Assembly: GCA_026936335.1 (NCBI GenBank)
Contig: JAPMXV010000052.1
Span: 248,001-312,000 of the forward strand
Direction of reading: 5' to 3'
Source of the DNA: Mantamonas sphyraenae
Lineage: Eukaryota; CRuMs; Mantamonadidae
Length of the DNA: 64,000 nt
Below are positions 44,510 to 54,285 of the stretch, piece by piece. The position numbers and the translations under genes were made by a program. Positions within the stretch are counted from its first letter, which is position 1; each line of letters opens with the position of its first letter. Under the pieces are notes generated by a model, which saw only the letters and a list, made by a program, of their open reading frames with translations, was not told where the DNA came from and ran no database searches.

Positions 44510-45504
44510 TTGTGCTGCGTATGATGGCATTGCGCGGAGACAAGCATTCAGGTTTGGAGATGAATGTGCTGAGAGTGGGGCGGATGGACGGGAAAGACTG
44601 GCATGAGCAGGTTGTGCTGCACCACGAGCCACTCTCGAAGCACATCGATGTGTACGCATGTGCAACGGATTGGCATCACGCTGGAGGCAGGCGCAATGTG
44701 TTGAAGAAGGCTCTGGATGAGGTAGAGGAAGTGGTGAAGAGCGTATGCGGGAGCAGTCTTTTGGCTGGTCTGGGAAGGCAGCTGCGATGTGTGGCTGTGT
44801 GTCCGGACTGTCTGAAGGGAGGGTTGAATGCTGTGGAGATGGATTGGAGCAGGCATTCGATGCCAAGTGTGGCGGCATTGCGGGGTGGGAGCGGCGAGGT
44901 GGAGGGCAGCTGCGGATTTGAAGGGAACAACACGACGATATCGAGCGCAACGCTGCTGTTTGGACAGGAGTTGAATGCAGATGCACCGTGGGTACATTCG
45001 AGGAGTCTCCTGTTGATCGGGTGTGGGATGTTTGACGACATGCAGGACCTGGATGTGGAGCATGAACGAGTGGCGTACTGTCCTTCGCAAAACACCTCGC
45101 CTTCGGCTGAAAAACGCTTTCGCGTCAGTCTGAATGCGACGTTGGTTGTGTCTGCGAAGTATGTATCAAGTGAACCCATTGCTAAGGGTTCATGTGCATG
45201 GCTTGGTCCGTGGAGCTCGTGTGGCGGATCAGCTGGATCGCGCTCCTTGCAGGTGAGCTGGTCGGCATCCGCGAGTGGCATAGCTGAACACAATAAATGC
45301 AAAGTTCAGGCAGCTGTTCTCGTCTCGTTGGAAGCATCGCTTTCGTGCGGTAGCTCGCGAGAGCATCTGGCGCAAAACGCCAGACGCCGAACAGCAATGC
45401 AGGGCACCGCTGGGGCAGTGAGGGCAGATCTGGTAGCGGCCCAGAGGGGATGTAGAGCCCATCGTGCCGTCGAACTCGAGGTCATGGGATCCACAGCCGT
45501 GTGA
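44347..45504 (+). CDS. Possible Roco/COR-like continuation of the ankyrin gene (partial)
   Basis: This frame reads ARRFEWPRSS, then HVLPASLFNLIVLRMMALRG and WHEQVVLHHEPLSKHIDVYA, followed by RCVAVCPDCLKGG. The pattern resembles the C-terminal part of COR domains in Roco proteins (a P-x-LF-x-x-LIV strand, a W-x-x-x-VVL strand, a C-P-x-C element), but I hold this loosely. Convincing protein ends at about 45170; from 45229 on the frame runs antisense through the RuvC-III end of Fz2, which is clearly real. An AATAAA at 45292-45297 on this strand lies inside that antisense part. The gene may be cut off here by Fz2. Confidence 0.4.
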   Translation: MVSTLVDDTGNDCGRNAIELECRMARRFEWPRSSIGEDDESRGCHVLPASLFNLIVLRMMALRGDKHSGLEMNVLRVGRMDGKDWHEQVVLHHEPLSKHIDVYACATDWHHAGGRRNVLKKALDEVEEVVKSVCGSSLLAGLGRQLRCVAVCPDCLKGGLNAVEMDWSRHSMPSVAALRGGSGEVEGSCGFEGNNTTISSATLLFGQELNADAPWVHSRSLLLIGCGMFDDMQDLDVEHERVAYCPSQNTSPSAEKRFRVSLNATLVVSAKYVSSEPIAKGSCAWLGPWSSCGGSAGSRSLQVSWSASASGIAEHNKCKVQAAVLVSLEASLSCGSSREHLAQNARRRTAMQGTAGAVRADLVAAQRGCRAHRAVELEVMGSTAV

Positions 45505-48500
45505 ATGCCGTTTTGACGTCCGAAACTCGTTCACCCGGAGCACGAGCGTGTGTCTGCTCAGCTGGGTCATGGTGTTGTTGAATCCCCCGCTTTCGCCTCT
45601 CCATGTCACCTTGCCTCCGACATGGATGACGGGCCTGACCTTGCCCTTGACGGTCGTCAGCTGGGCGTTGTGGTGGAGCTGCTGCCCAAGGCGCCGGCCT
45701 TGAGCTTTGTGTATGTGCTTGAATTTGGCGGTCGCATCGCCTCCCTTCAAGCGCGTGTGGCGTGCAGACGATCGTGTGTGATTGTCCACTTTCGCCTGTT
45801 GGTGTGGGATGCTTGGGGCCTTAAAGTACGTGCCGACTTGGACGAGGGATCCGCAGTCGTTGTGCACATGCCCTGAGTCAAAATGGACTGCCACCGTCGT
45901 CGTCTCTCCCTTGCCAGGGTCAGAGCACGCCAGGTTGTGGTTGGACAACAGCTGAACGGTCTGTTCGAGTTGTTGTTGACCCACAGGCGGCCGGAGCCTG
46001 CTCGCCTGCATCTCCCCGTGACACGGTTCTCCACGCGCACGCGTGTCTTTTGGCATCGGCGCTTGCTTCTCTCCCAGTAGCTCGATTTGTTCCAGTGCCA
46101 GCTCCTTCGCCCGTTCCATGCCCACCAGTTGGACCAGGCCGACGAACATGGCGAACTTGATGGCAAGCCGCTGCTCTCTCGCGGGTGCCTTCTTTCCTTT
46201 CACCTTGTTCAAAGTCTCATTCCACGTCTTGATGGCATAGTAAGCATACGCCAATGACCTCGATGAGGGCAGAAGCAGCTCGAGCAGCGAAAGGTCGATG
46301 ACTAGAGCATCGGTGCTGCTCGCTGCTGTGTCTTCTGCCTCTCCCCCATCCCCTGCCTCTGCCTCTGCCTCTGCTTGACCTTCACCTTCGCCATCAGCCT
46401 CTCCCCCATCCCCTGCCTGCATCTCCCTTCCACACTCAGCCTCGCCTCCACCGCCTCCGTCCCCCGCCTGCGCCTGCGCTTCCTCGCCAGCTGCCTCGCC
46501 TCCGTTCACTCCCCCATCAGCATTACCACCACCCCCTGCCTCTGTCTCTCCGCCATCAGCATCGTCGTCTCCACTCTCTGCCTCTCCTCCTCCTGCCTCT
46601 GTCTCCTCTCCTGCACGCTCGCCTCCACCGCCCGCAGCAGCTTCTGCTGTGTCCGTTCCTCCGTCTCCGTGCGCCACTGCGTCATCGCCTGTTTCACTGA
46701 CATCTTCTCCTGCTCTGTCGTGTGTGCCAGCCTCCAGGAGCAACTGCTGCACTCTTGTCTTTTGGGAACGCCAGAACGCTCGCATGATGGCGGCTGGTTG
46801 GTCCTTGATAGCGTACGCACACGCTTTGAGGGAGGTGCCCGCGATGCTCAATGTCCCTGTGAGACGGTGCAAGCTGTCGTTGTGGGACAACACAGCGCTG
46901 CCAAACAAAAATGCCAAGGACGGCGCTGCCTTTGCCCGTGCATCTTGGTAGGCCTGCGCAACGCTGTTGCCGAACACATCCCTTGCGGAAAACTCTGCCA
47001 AAAGGTCACAAACCCGGCCCTTGACCCGTGCACAGTACGACGTGGTCTCTGTCGACCCGGCTTCGGACCACGTGGCGACCGCCTCGGCAAAGTCTTCGTT
47101 CCGACTGCCTGGCTTCAGCCTCGGCAGGCCCAGTTTGCGCAGCTCACCTAGGATGCCGTCGTTGTTGGTGGTGTCCTCTTGTTGCTGGAGCGTGGCTCGT
47201 GCGAGATGCTCAATCGCACGACGCATGATTGTTGGAGTGATGGACACAGACGCACAGAGAGACCTTGCCTTCTGTGGAAGCCCTGTTGTTTGCCCTTCAG
47301 CATGTGCCTTGGCGATGTGTGTCCACGTTTGCAGGGTAGCAAGCGACCCTGAGCCCGAGAACACCTTTTTGCCGATCCCCAAGTCCATCATCTTTGCCAA
47401 CACCGTCTTCTTGTCGAATGTGGAAGTATCCAGACCCGCACGAGCAGACCAGCGCATGCCTATGTTGTCGAAGCGCGTCTCAATGTCCCCACAGTCCATC
47501 TCCCAGTCCTCGGCCAGCCACTCGGACACAATCCGTTTGCCCACGTGTTGAATGCCCGCCCCTTTCAGCGCGCCGAGCAGAGCATACCGGGTGGCATAGC
47601 CCTTGAACTCCCCAAAGAGTTCAACTGCACACTGTTCACTGTTGTAGCTCCTGAACTGTCGCCACAAAAGGGCCTGGGCACTGAGTGGCTGTTGATGCAG
47701 GAATGGCAAATCGCCAACGTCAAGCAGCACAACGTCGTCATCCTCTGCGTCCTTGACCATGGCAAAGTTGTGTTGTCCAGCTGGTTGGTCCTCCTGCCCG
47801 CCTCCTGTGTCAGTTGTGCTTGTCCAGTCGCGCGTACGGGCCGCCCGCAGCACAAGCACATCGTTGCCCTCTCCCCGTTCGCCAACGATCCGTGAAAGGT
47901 TTCGAATAAACTCCCGCAGGAGGCCCTTATCCTCGTAGAACGCAATGCCAATTTCCCCCGACACCACGTCGTCTCCGTCTTCATCCCCTGGGTCACTCTT
48001 GTCGCCTCCCTCCAGTGCGTCGTCGCCATGATGATCTACGTCGTCCTCTTCCTCTTCCTCCTCATCTTCCTCTTCGTCCCCAGACCAGTCCACTTGCACA
48101 TAGTCACCATCATCTTCGTCAATTTCCTCTGGCACCTCTGACTCGTCTTCCTGCGCTGGTGCGGCCACAAGTTGCCTCCGCCGGCGCGTTGCCACCGTCC
48201 CTTCCGCCTCAGTCTCCCCCTCGGCGCCTGCACCCAGCTCACCCATTGCGATAGTCAAGCAACGGGTGGCAGCTCGTGCCATGCCATTGGCCATCTCGCC
48301 AAACACGAGCATCAACGCGAAGAGCGGGTCGGCGACGGCGTCAGCAGGGGTGGGGATGTTGAGCGTACTTGGCTTGGGGGAAATGCCCAGTACACTGCGC
48401 AGATGACGCGTCTCGTCGCTGCGCAGGTCCGCACTTAGGTAAGCATGGATGTAGGCCTCCACATCGCTGGACTTGAGGTTGTCCAGGCCCTTGCCCGCAT

Positions 48501-50906
48501 CTTGTTTCTCCTCCTTCTCCTGAAGAACCGTCTGACACGCATCCGCAACCTCCATGCTGCGTGCTGACTCTTTGGTAGCCAGCATCCGCTGCTCCTCATC
48601 CACCCCAAGCTCGATTTGGGAAGCAAGCAGAGAATCACGGAGATACTGGCCCACAGCGTCCGCAACAGAGTCGTTTGCACAGCCAAACATGGACAACACG
48701 GTGCCATCCAGCTCCAATCGCAGCCGCACCTTGCGCAGGAACGCGTCCTGTTGCAGGCGTCCGTGCAGGGTCTTCACCACGCTGCGCCCAAGCCGTTCTT
48801 GCATCATTTTCTCCTCATCGTCGTCGTGGTCACCAGCAACCCGTGTAAGAGGGAGGCTACAAAGGAGTTTGCTCGGCTCCTCGCCGCCCCCCTCGCCGGT
48901 GCACAGTACAAGCTTCTCGTCAGGCACATCCGGCTCGTCCATGCACTGTTCCAACGTCGCCACCAAAGCTGCATCCGAGGTGTAGAGGGTCCTCACCCGT
49001 GCAACTCGCCGCCTCGCCGCCTTGCCTTTTTGCCAACCCTTGTACCCCCGAGGGTGCTTTCCACGCTTGTTCTTCGACACTCTGCCCGGCTGGACACACT
49101 GAACGATCCCTTGGGCGTCTGCGCCGTTGATGCCGCTCAGCATCGCCAAGTTGTCACCGAGTTCGAATACGACGCTTGAGGACTGCCTGAGGCACACCAG
49201 GTAGAAGTGGTCCTTCGATGCACCTGTGATCTCGCTTTGCAATTGCTCCAGGTCGTTGAAGTTGAAATACGACCCGAAATGGCAACGAGCAGTGACGAGG
49301 GAGGAAAGAGACCGCACGCCAGCTCCTCCACTGTTGACCAACGCCCACAGTGCAGCAAACTCGTCGTTTTTCATCGACTGGAGCTTGTCACTGCGTGGCT
49401 GTGCCAGCTGCGCCGCGTTGCCGCGGAGCCCCAGCTGTACTTGGGTAGCCAGGTTCTTGCTGGCGGCCAGGACTTTGTCATCGTCCGAAGCCGCCTGCAC
49501 ATGATCATCTAGCCATGTGTACGTGTTGTTGTGACGAAGATCCAGCATACTGTCGAGCCAGGAGGACATGGAGTTGGCTGTCGCCCGACCTGGAGGGCCT
49601 ATCTCCTGCGCTGCCCGCTTGGCGATGCCAAGAGGCATGCGCAGCCAGCCATGTGCACCATCACCCCGTCCAGCGTACAGGGCCACCTTGGCTGCGTAGC
49701 TTCGTGCTTTGTGGGAGGTCAGTGTGCCTTCCCCGGTGCTTGCATCAATGACCCCCAGAACACAGTCGCAGAGGGGCGCCTGCCAATACAGGTCGCTGTC
49801 AATGCCAATAGAGATGCCCAAGTGACCATTCTCTTTGCTCAACTGGGCATGTCGTGCATGAATTTGGTCGTCTGCAGAAACACCATCTTGCCAAAGAAGC
49901 TCCACGCCATGCACGTCCAGCACGTCCCACTCCTCCTTGAACATGTAGTACATGTCATCCTTCATGACGGGTCGGGTCTCCTGTGCATGTCGCTTGGTGC
50001 TGTGAGCCTGCGTCACGGTCCTGGTAGACCGCAAACCTCCACCCGCGCAACTCACCTTCTGGCTGGAGTTTTCAAAGCGTTTTAGGGCATCGAGGAGGTG
50101 CTGAGCTCGCTTGCCGTCGTCCCATGCGTGAGGCTCCCCCGGAAACAGCAGGCCGTGTGAGTCAAGGGCTATTTCAACCCGCCATTCGATGTCCAGGCCA
50201 CTTGAAAGCAGGGCGGAACGAAACGCAAGCAGGTAATCTCGCAGTTTCTTCACTGCCGCCTTCACTTTCCCCCTCTGCACCTTCGTTGTGGACGACAGCG
50301 GCAAAACCTGGAGTGCATAGTCTAATGGAGGCGTGAGTGGGAGTGATTGGTGTGAGCAGGGCTATTCTCTTGGCAACCACAGGCTTCGGACTTACACATC
50401 GCGCCCAAATCACAAAGGATTGTAACGGTTTGAAAGGTGTCAACGTCCAGGACCCGTTCCACCATCTTCACTACGTCCCACGCCAGCAGCTGGGCTGGGC
50501 GCATCTTGCCAATGACCACAAGCTCGTCCTCGGAAATCCCAAGAGCATGTGGTTGCGACGGCTCCAGTGTGTCGCTCAACTCTTGCACCAAATTCCTCAC
50601 GCTCGTCTTCTCCTGCCTTGCTCGCTTGCGCGGGTACACTTTGCTCCACTCGTCGTCTTCAGAGATGTACTCGTCGTCCAGTGTCTTGAACAAAACTAGA
50701 CCAAAGGGCACATCTTGCAAGAAGGTGATCCGGTTAAGATCGGCATAGCCGAAGACGACACCGGGTACACCGAGGCCACTCTTCACAAAGGCTCTCAGGG
50801 CACGACGATGGCGCCTGGATGGCTTGGAGTCCGGTTGTGACACCGACAGAGAGGAGCCCAAAGCGGCACCCCACCCTTCGTCCAACTCCATTTTGCTTGG
50901 CCCCAT
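45229..50906 (-). CDS. Fz2: giant Fanzor/TnpB-like RuvC nuclease with N-terminal FEN1-like nuclease domain, apparently intact, 1867 aa
   Basis: Exons 50906-50396 and 50321-45229; intron 50395-50322 (GTAAGT...ATTAG) joins ATG T to AC TAT in frame. The N-terminal nuclease-like region has strand TVTILCDLGAM (Asp166), IALDSHGLLFPGEPHAWDDG with following basic helix, then WQDGVSADDQIHARHA and GISIGIDSDLYWQAP (Asp345, Asp347). This order of acidic motifs matches FEN1/XPG (PIN-fold) enzymes. A long middle of unknown fold contains acidic tracts (about 880-970 and 1400-1540). The C-terminus is TnpB/Fanzor-type RuvC: LACSDPGKGETTTVAV (Asp1638), VNEFRTSKRHSHGCG (Glu1769), ICPHC, and FQRDENSCLNFA (Asp1837). 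Fanzors cut DNA guided by a short RNA and usually ride on transposons; no transposase is seen here. All three RuvC acids are present. Start uncertain: MELDEGW at 50891 or an ATG at 50945 are alternatives. Confidence 0.82.
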
Positions 50907-50943
50907 TGCGCAAACCTGATGGCAACAACGCCCGGCGGTGCCC

Positions 50944-51720
50944 ATGTGGGTCAAGGACGCAGGGCGACATCAACAAACTACCAGTCGTGGCAGAGGGTCG
51001 GGCAAGGCACTTCATTGGACAATGTATGGTCCCCATCCAGGACCAGGGCAAAGAGGGCGCGCCCAATCGAAAACAACTATATACTTGCCACGGGGGAAGC
51101 TCGAGAGGACATTGGAAGGATGTGCATCGCCGTGGGTGCATGTGGCAACACACATGGACAAGCAAGGGATCTACGGAAGCGGGGATGTGTGCACAGCAGA
51201 TATCGTGTACACGGCATTGGACACGGGCAAGAGTCGGAAGCTGGTGGTCCTGAATGGGTGCAACAGTGCATGGATGGCACAATCGATGGTGAAGAATGGC
51301 ATTGCACAGGTGGCAATTGGGCATGTGGATCGTGTGCAGGATGAAGCAGCGCGGAACTTTGCCGAGGCATTGTATGTGAAGCTGTTTGCACAAGAGGCGA
51401 ATGTGAGAAAGTCGTTTGAGCATGCTCGAAGCAAATGTGTCACAGCGGTGCTCTTTGGCTGCCCAGAGGCATTGGAACAGAACATCCACTGGGAAGATGT
51501 GAAGGGCAAGGCAAAGAGAGAGGTGGTGAGTGTCCCTGATGGATGGAATGGGGTGTCCGAGGACACACGGATGTCAAGCAGCGGCAGCAGCAGCAGCAGC
51601 GGTCAAGTTCTTCAGGAGACAACCCCAACACCTGAGCCACACCCACACGCAGTCAAGGTATGCAAATGGTCCCGAATGGTGACGATGGAAGTATCCAATG
51701 GCAACTCAGAGAAGCAATGA
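50944..51720 (+). CDS. CHAT-domain (caspase-like) protease fragment
   Basis: The reading frame contains WVHVATHMDKQGIY (candidate catalytic His, codon 51151) and KLVVLNGCNSAWMAQSMVKN (candidate catalytic Cys, codon 51259). The typical CHAT ending follows, AQVAIGHVDRVQDEAARNFAEALY and KLFAQEANVRKSFEHARSKC, then a Ser-rich tail. CHAT domains are cysteine peptidases of the caspase clan used in signalling and cell-death systems. The 5' end is unclear: codons before about 51060 do not look like protein, so the true start may be lost or lie in another exon. It is divergent from Fz2, with start codons about 40 bp apart. It could be the C-terminal piece of the ankyrin/COR-like gene on the far side of Fz2. 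Confidence 0.65.
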   Translation: MWVKDAGRHQQTTSRGRGSGKALHWTMYGPHPGPGQRGRAQSKTTIYLPRGKLERTLEGCASPWVHVATHMDKQGIYGSGDVCTADIVYTALDTGKSRKLVVLNGCNSAWMAQSMVKNGIAQVAIGHVDRVQDEAARNFAEALYVKLFAQEANVRKSFEHARSKCVTAVLFGCPEALEQNIHWEDVKGKAKREVVSVPDGWNGVSEDTRMSSSGSSSSSGQVLQETTPTPEPHPHAVKVCKWSRMVTMEVSNGNSEKQ

Positions 51721-51939
51721 AGGAATCACTCCCCTCACACAAACTTGCCGCCACTCCCGCCCCCAAATCTCACCTCTCCCCGACCAACCCTCTCCCACTG
51801 ACCTCCTGACCTCCAGACCTCCACCCTAGCCCCACACCCCCACCTCTCTCCTCATCTCTCAGCACAACTCAGCACCCCACCTGTCCGCCGGCTCCCCCTG
51901 GCCCAAAAAAAACGCTCACCCCTCCACCTCCACCACATC

Positions 51940-52556
51940 ATGGGCTATTCCATCCGTGCAAAGAAAAAGAGGAAAGTCCGCACCCTGCGCCGCCAGGAGC
52001 TGCAAGAAAAGAAGCTCGAGGACGTCAAGAAGCTTGTAAAGCGCCTGCAGGTACAAAATCCGCCAGCCGCGCATTCCCCATCTGCCCGCCGCCACCATCC
52101 CATCCCGCGTCCTCTCTCTAACCACCCTCCCCCCTCCTCCGTCCCCTCCCCCCTCCCTGCACCGTGCCACCCCACAGGAGCACCGCGAAAAGGAAGAGCA
52201 AAAGACCGGCGTGGTCATGGGTACGCATTTCGGCCCGTCCCCCCCCCCCCTTCCCCCCCTCCCCCCCTTCCCCTCCGTGCTGACTCCCTCCGTCCCCCCA
52301 CACCCCCCTCCCGTCCCCCCACTCCCCAGCCGAAGGCGACCCAACCTCCTCCTCCTCCTCCACCTCGACAACAGCCGCCCGCCGTTCCACCCGCTCCACC
52401 GCGTCCACGTCCGACGATGCGGCCTCCTCCTCCACCATGGCCGAGGTCGCCAACAAGCTCTACCAACCCATGAGCGGCCGCCAATACAAAAAGAAGATCA
52501 AGGCCGCCAAGAAGCGCCGCATGCTCCGCAACGCACGCGGCAAGACGCTGCTCTGA
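51940..52556 (+). CDS. Small basic protein, 126 aa, LLP/DUF2423-like N-terminus
   Basis: Three exons: 51940-52050, 52178-52220 and 52330-52556, all with GT-AG borders and consistent phase. The protein starts MGYSIRAKKKRKVRTLRRQE, resembling the MGxSxRxKxKRKxR start of small nucleolar LLP/DUF2423 proteins. It continues as a charged helix, a Ser/Thr-rich linker and a strongly basic end (YKKKIKAAKKRRMLRNARGK). Lys/Arg content suggests a nucleolar or ribosome-biogenesis role, but the family assignment rests on a short motif. The stop is 44 bp before the PFK start codon on the same strand. Confidence 0.6.
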
Positions 52557-52600
52557 ACAATGAACCCCAAAACCCCCCCCCCCATCCAAACTCCCCCATC

Positions 52601-54186
52601 ATGACCTCCCGCTTCGCCTCTGGCGAAACACAACCGGTTGAGAGCGACGACGGCAAAACAAAGCTCCAAGTGGTCCCTCTGGACCACCTGAAAGACTTTG
52701 TGGACGACCTGACGCCTCTCGAGGCCAAGCGTGTGCATCAGGATCGCCTGCACTCTTTCCGCCGCGACGACGAGTATGTCCAGAGCTGCATTGTGCACAA
52801 CACCGACCACATCTCCCGCAACAACCCAGGCAACAGCGACGCCTTTCTCCGCTCCGGTGCACGTGCCCACGTCTATTTCCGCCCGGAAGAGGTCCACGCG
52901 GCCATTGTCAACTGCGGCGGACTTTGCCCTGGCCTCAACTCGGTCCTGCGCGGCCTCGTCATGGCCCTCCTCGCCTACGGCGTCGAGCGCATCGACGGCA
53001 TTCGCTACGGCTACCGTGGCTTCTATGAGGACTACGAGCCCCTGGCCCTCGACGAAAAGGCCGTCATGAACATTCACAAGGAGGGCGGTTCCCTCCTCGG
53101 CTCCACCCGCGGCGGCTTTGACGCAGAGCGCATCATCGACGCCTGCGAACAACGCGGCTGGAACCAGTTGTACATTGTGGGCGGCGACGGCTCCCACAAG
53201 GCCGCCCACAAGCTCTTCCAGGTCGTCAAGGAGCGCAAGCTCAAGATCACCGTCATTGGCATCCCCAAGACCATCGACAACGACATCAGCGTCATCGACA
53301 AGTCCTTTGGCTTTGACACCGCCGTCGAGGCCGCCGCCGAGGTGAGTGTCCGTCCGAGCGAGTGAGCACCGGGCGCCGGGAGATCGCACCGACTAACCCC
53401 CCCCCTCCACCCCCCTCCTTCTCCTTTTCCCAGGCCATCGAATGCGCCTACACAGAAGCAACCTCCACTCTGAACGGAATTGGCATTGTGAAGCTCATGG
53501 GCCGGCAGAGCGGCTTTGTGGCGCGCAATGCCACGCTGAGCAGCGGCCACGTCGACGTGTGCCTGATCCCCGAGGTCGACTTTGACGTGGACAAGGTCCT
53601 TGCGCACGTCGAGTCTGTGCTCCACGACAAGCACCACGCCGTCGTGGTCATTGCCGAGGGCGCTGGCGACCAGAGCGGCGAGTACGACGCCAGCGGCAAC
53701 CCCATCCTCACCGATGTCGGCGTCCTCCTCAAGAAGCAGGTCGGCGACTACTTCAACGCCAAGGGCATGGCCCACAAGGCCATCTACATCGACCCCTCCT
53801 ACATGATCCGCTCCATCAAGGCCAACAGCAACGACCACCAGCTCTGTTCCATGCTTGCCACCGACGCCGTCCACGCCGCCATGTGTGGCTTTACCAACTG
53901 CTGCGTCGGCACCGTCCACAGTTACTACGTCCTCATCCCCATCGACGTCGTCGTCGCCTCCACTCGTGTTGTCAAGGAAAAGGGGAGTATGTGGACCCGC
54001 GTCCTCGAGGTCACCCAGCAGCCCGACTTTCGCGCCACCGCCACCGCCAACGACGAACCCGAATCCGAACCTCAAGTCCAAATCCAAGCCGAAGCCGAAG
54101 CCGAAGCCGAAGCCGAAGCCGAAGCCGAACCCATCCCAGACTCCACCTCCACCTCCACCACCACCTCCACCTCCTCCCCACAGTAA
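52601..54186 (+). CDS. 6-phosphofructokinase, plant/trypanosome-type, probably ATP-dependent, 497 aa
   Basis: Phosphorylates fructose 6-phosphate in glycolysis. Exons 52601-53341 and 53434-54186 (intron GTGAGT...TTTCCCAG) join in phase 0. Conserved elements in order: VNCGGLCPGLNSVLRGLV, LGSTRGGFD, IVGGDGSHKAAHKL (near residue 194), IPKTIDNDISVIDKSFGFDT (catalytic Asp in TIDND, near 225), GIVKLMGRQSGFVA (substrate-binding MGR), CLIPEVDFD and YIDPSYMIRS. Gly in GGDG (rather than GGDD) with Lys in PKTIDND is the combination found in ATP-using plant and trypanosomatid enzymes, whereas PPi enzymes carry GGDD. A C-terminal acidic (EA)n tail (near 54085-54130) is unusual and probably disordered. Confidence 0.94.
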
Positions 54187-54285
54187 ACCAACCCACACCC
54201 TGCCCACCCTCCCCACCCTCCATCTGAGCAGCCACTCCACACAATCATCACCCCACCCAACCCCACCCAACCCTTCTTCCCCGCA

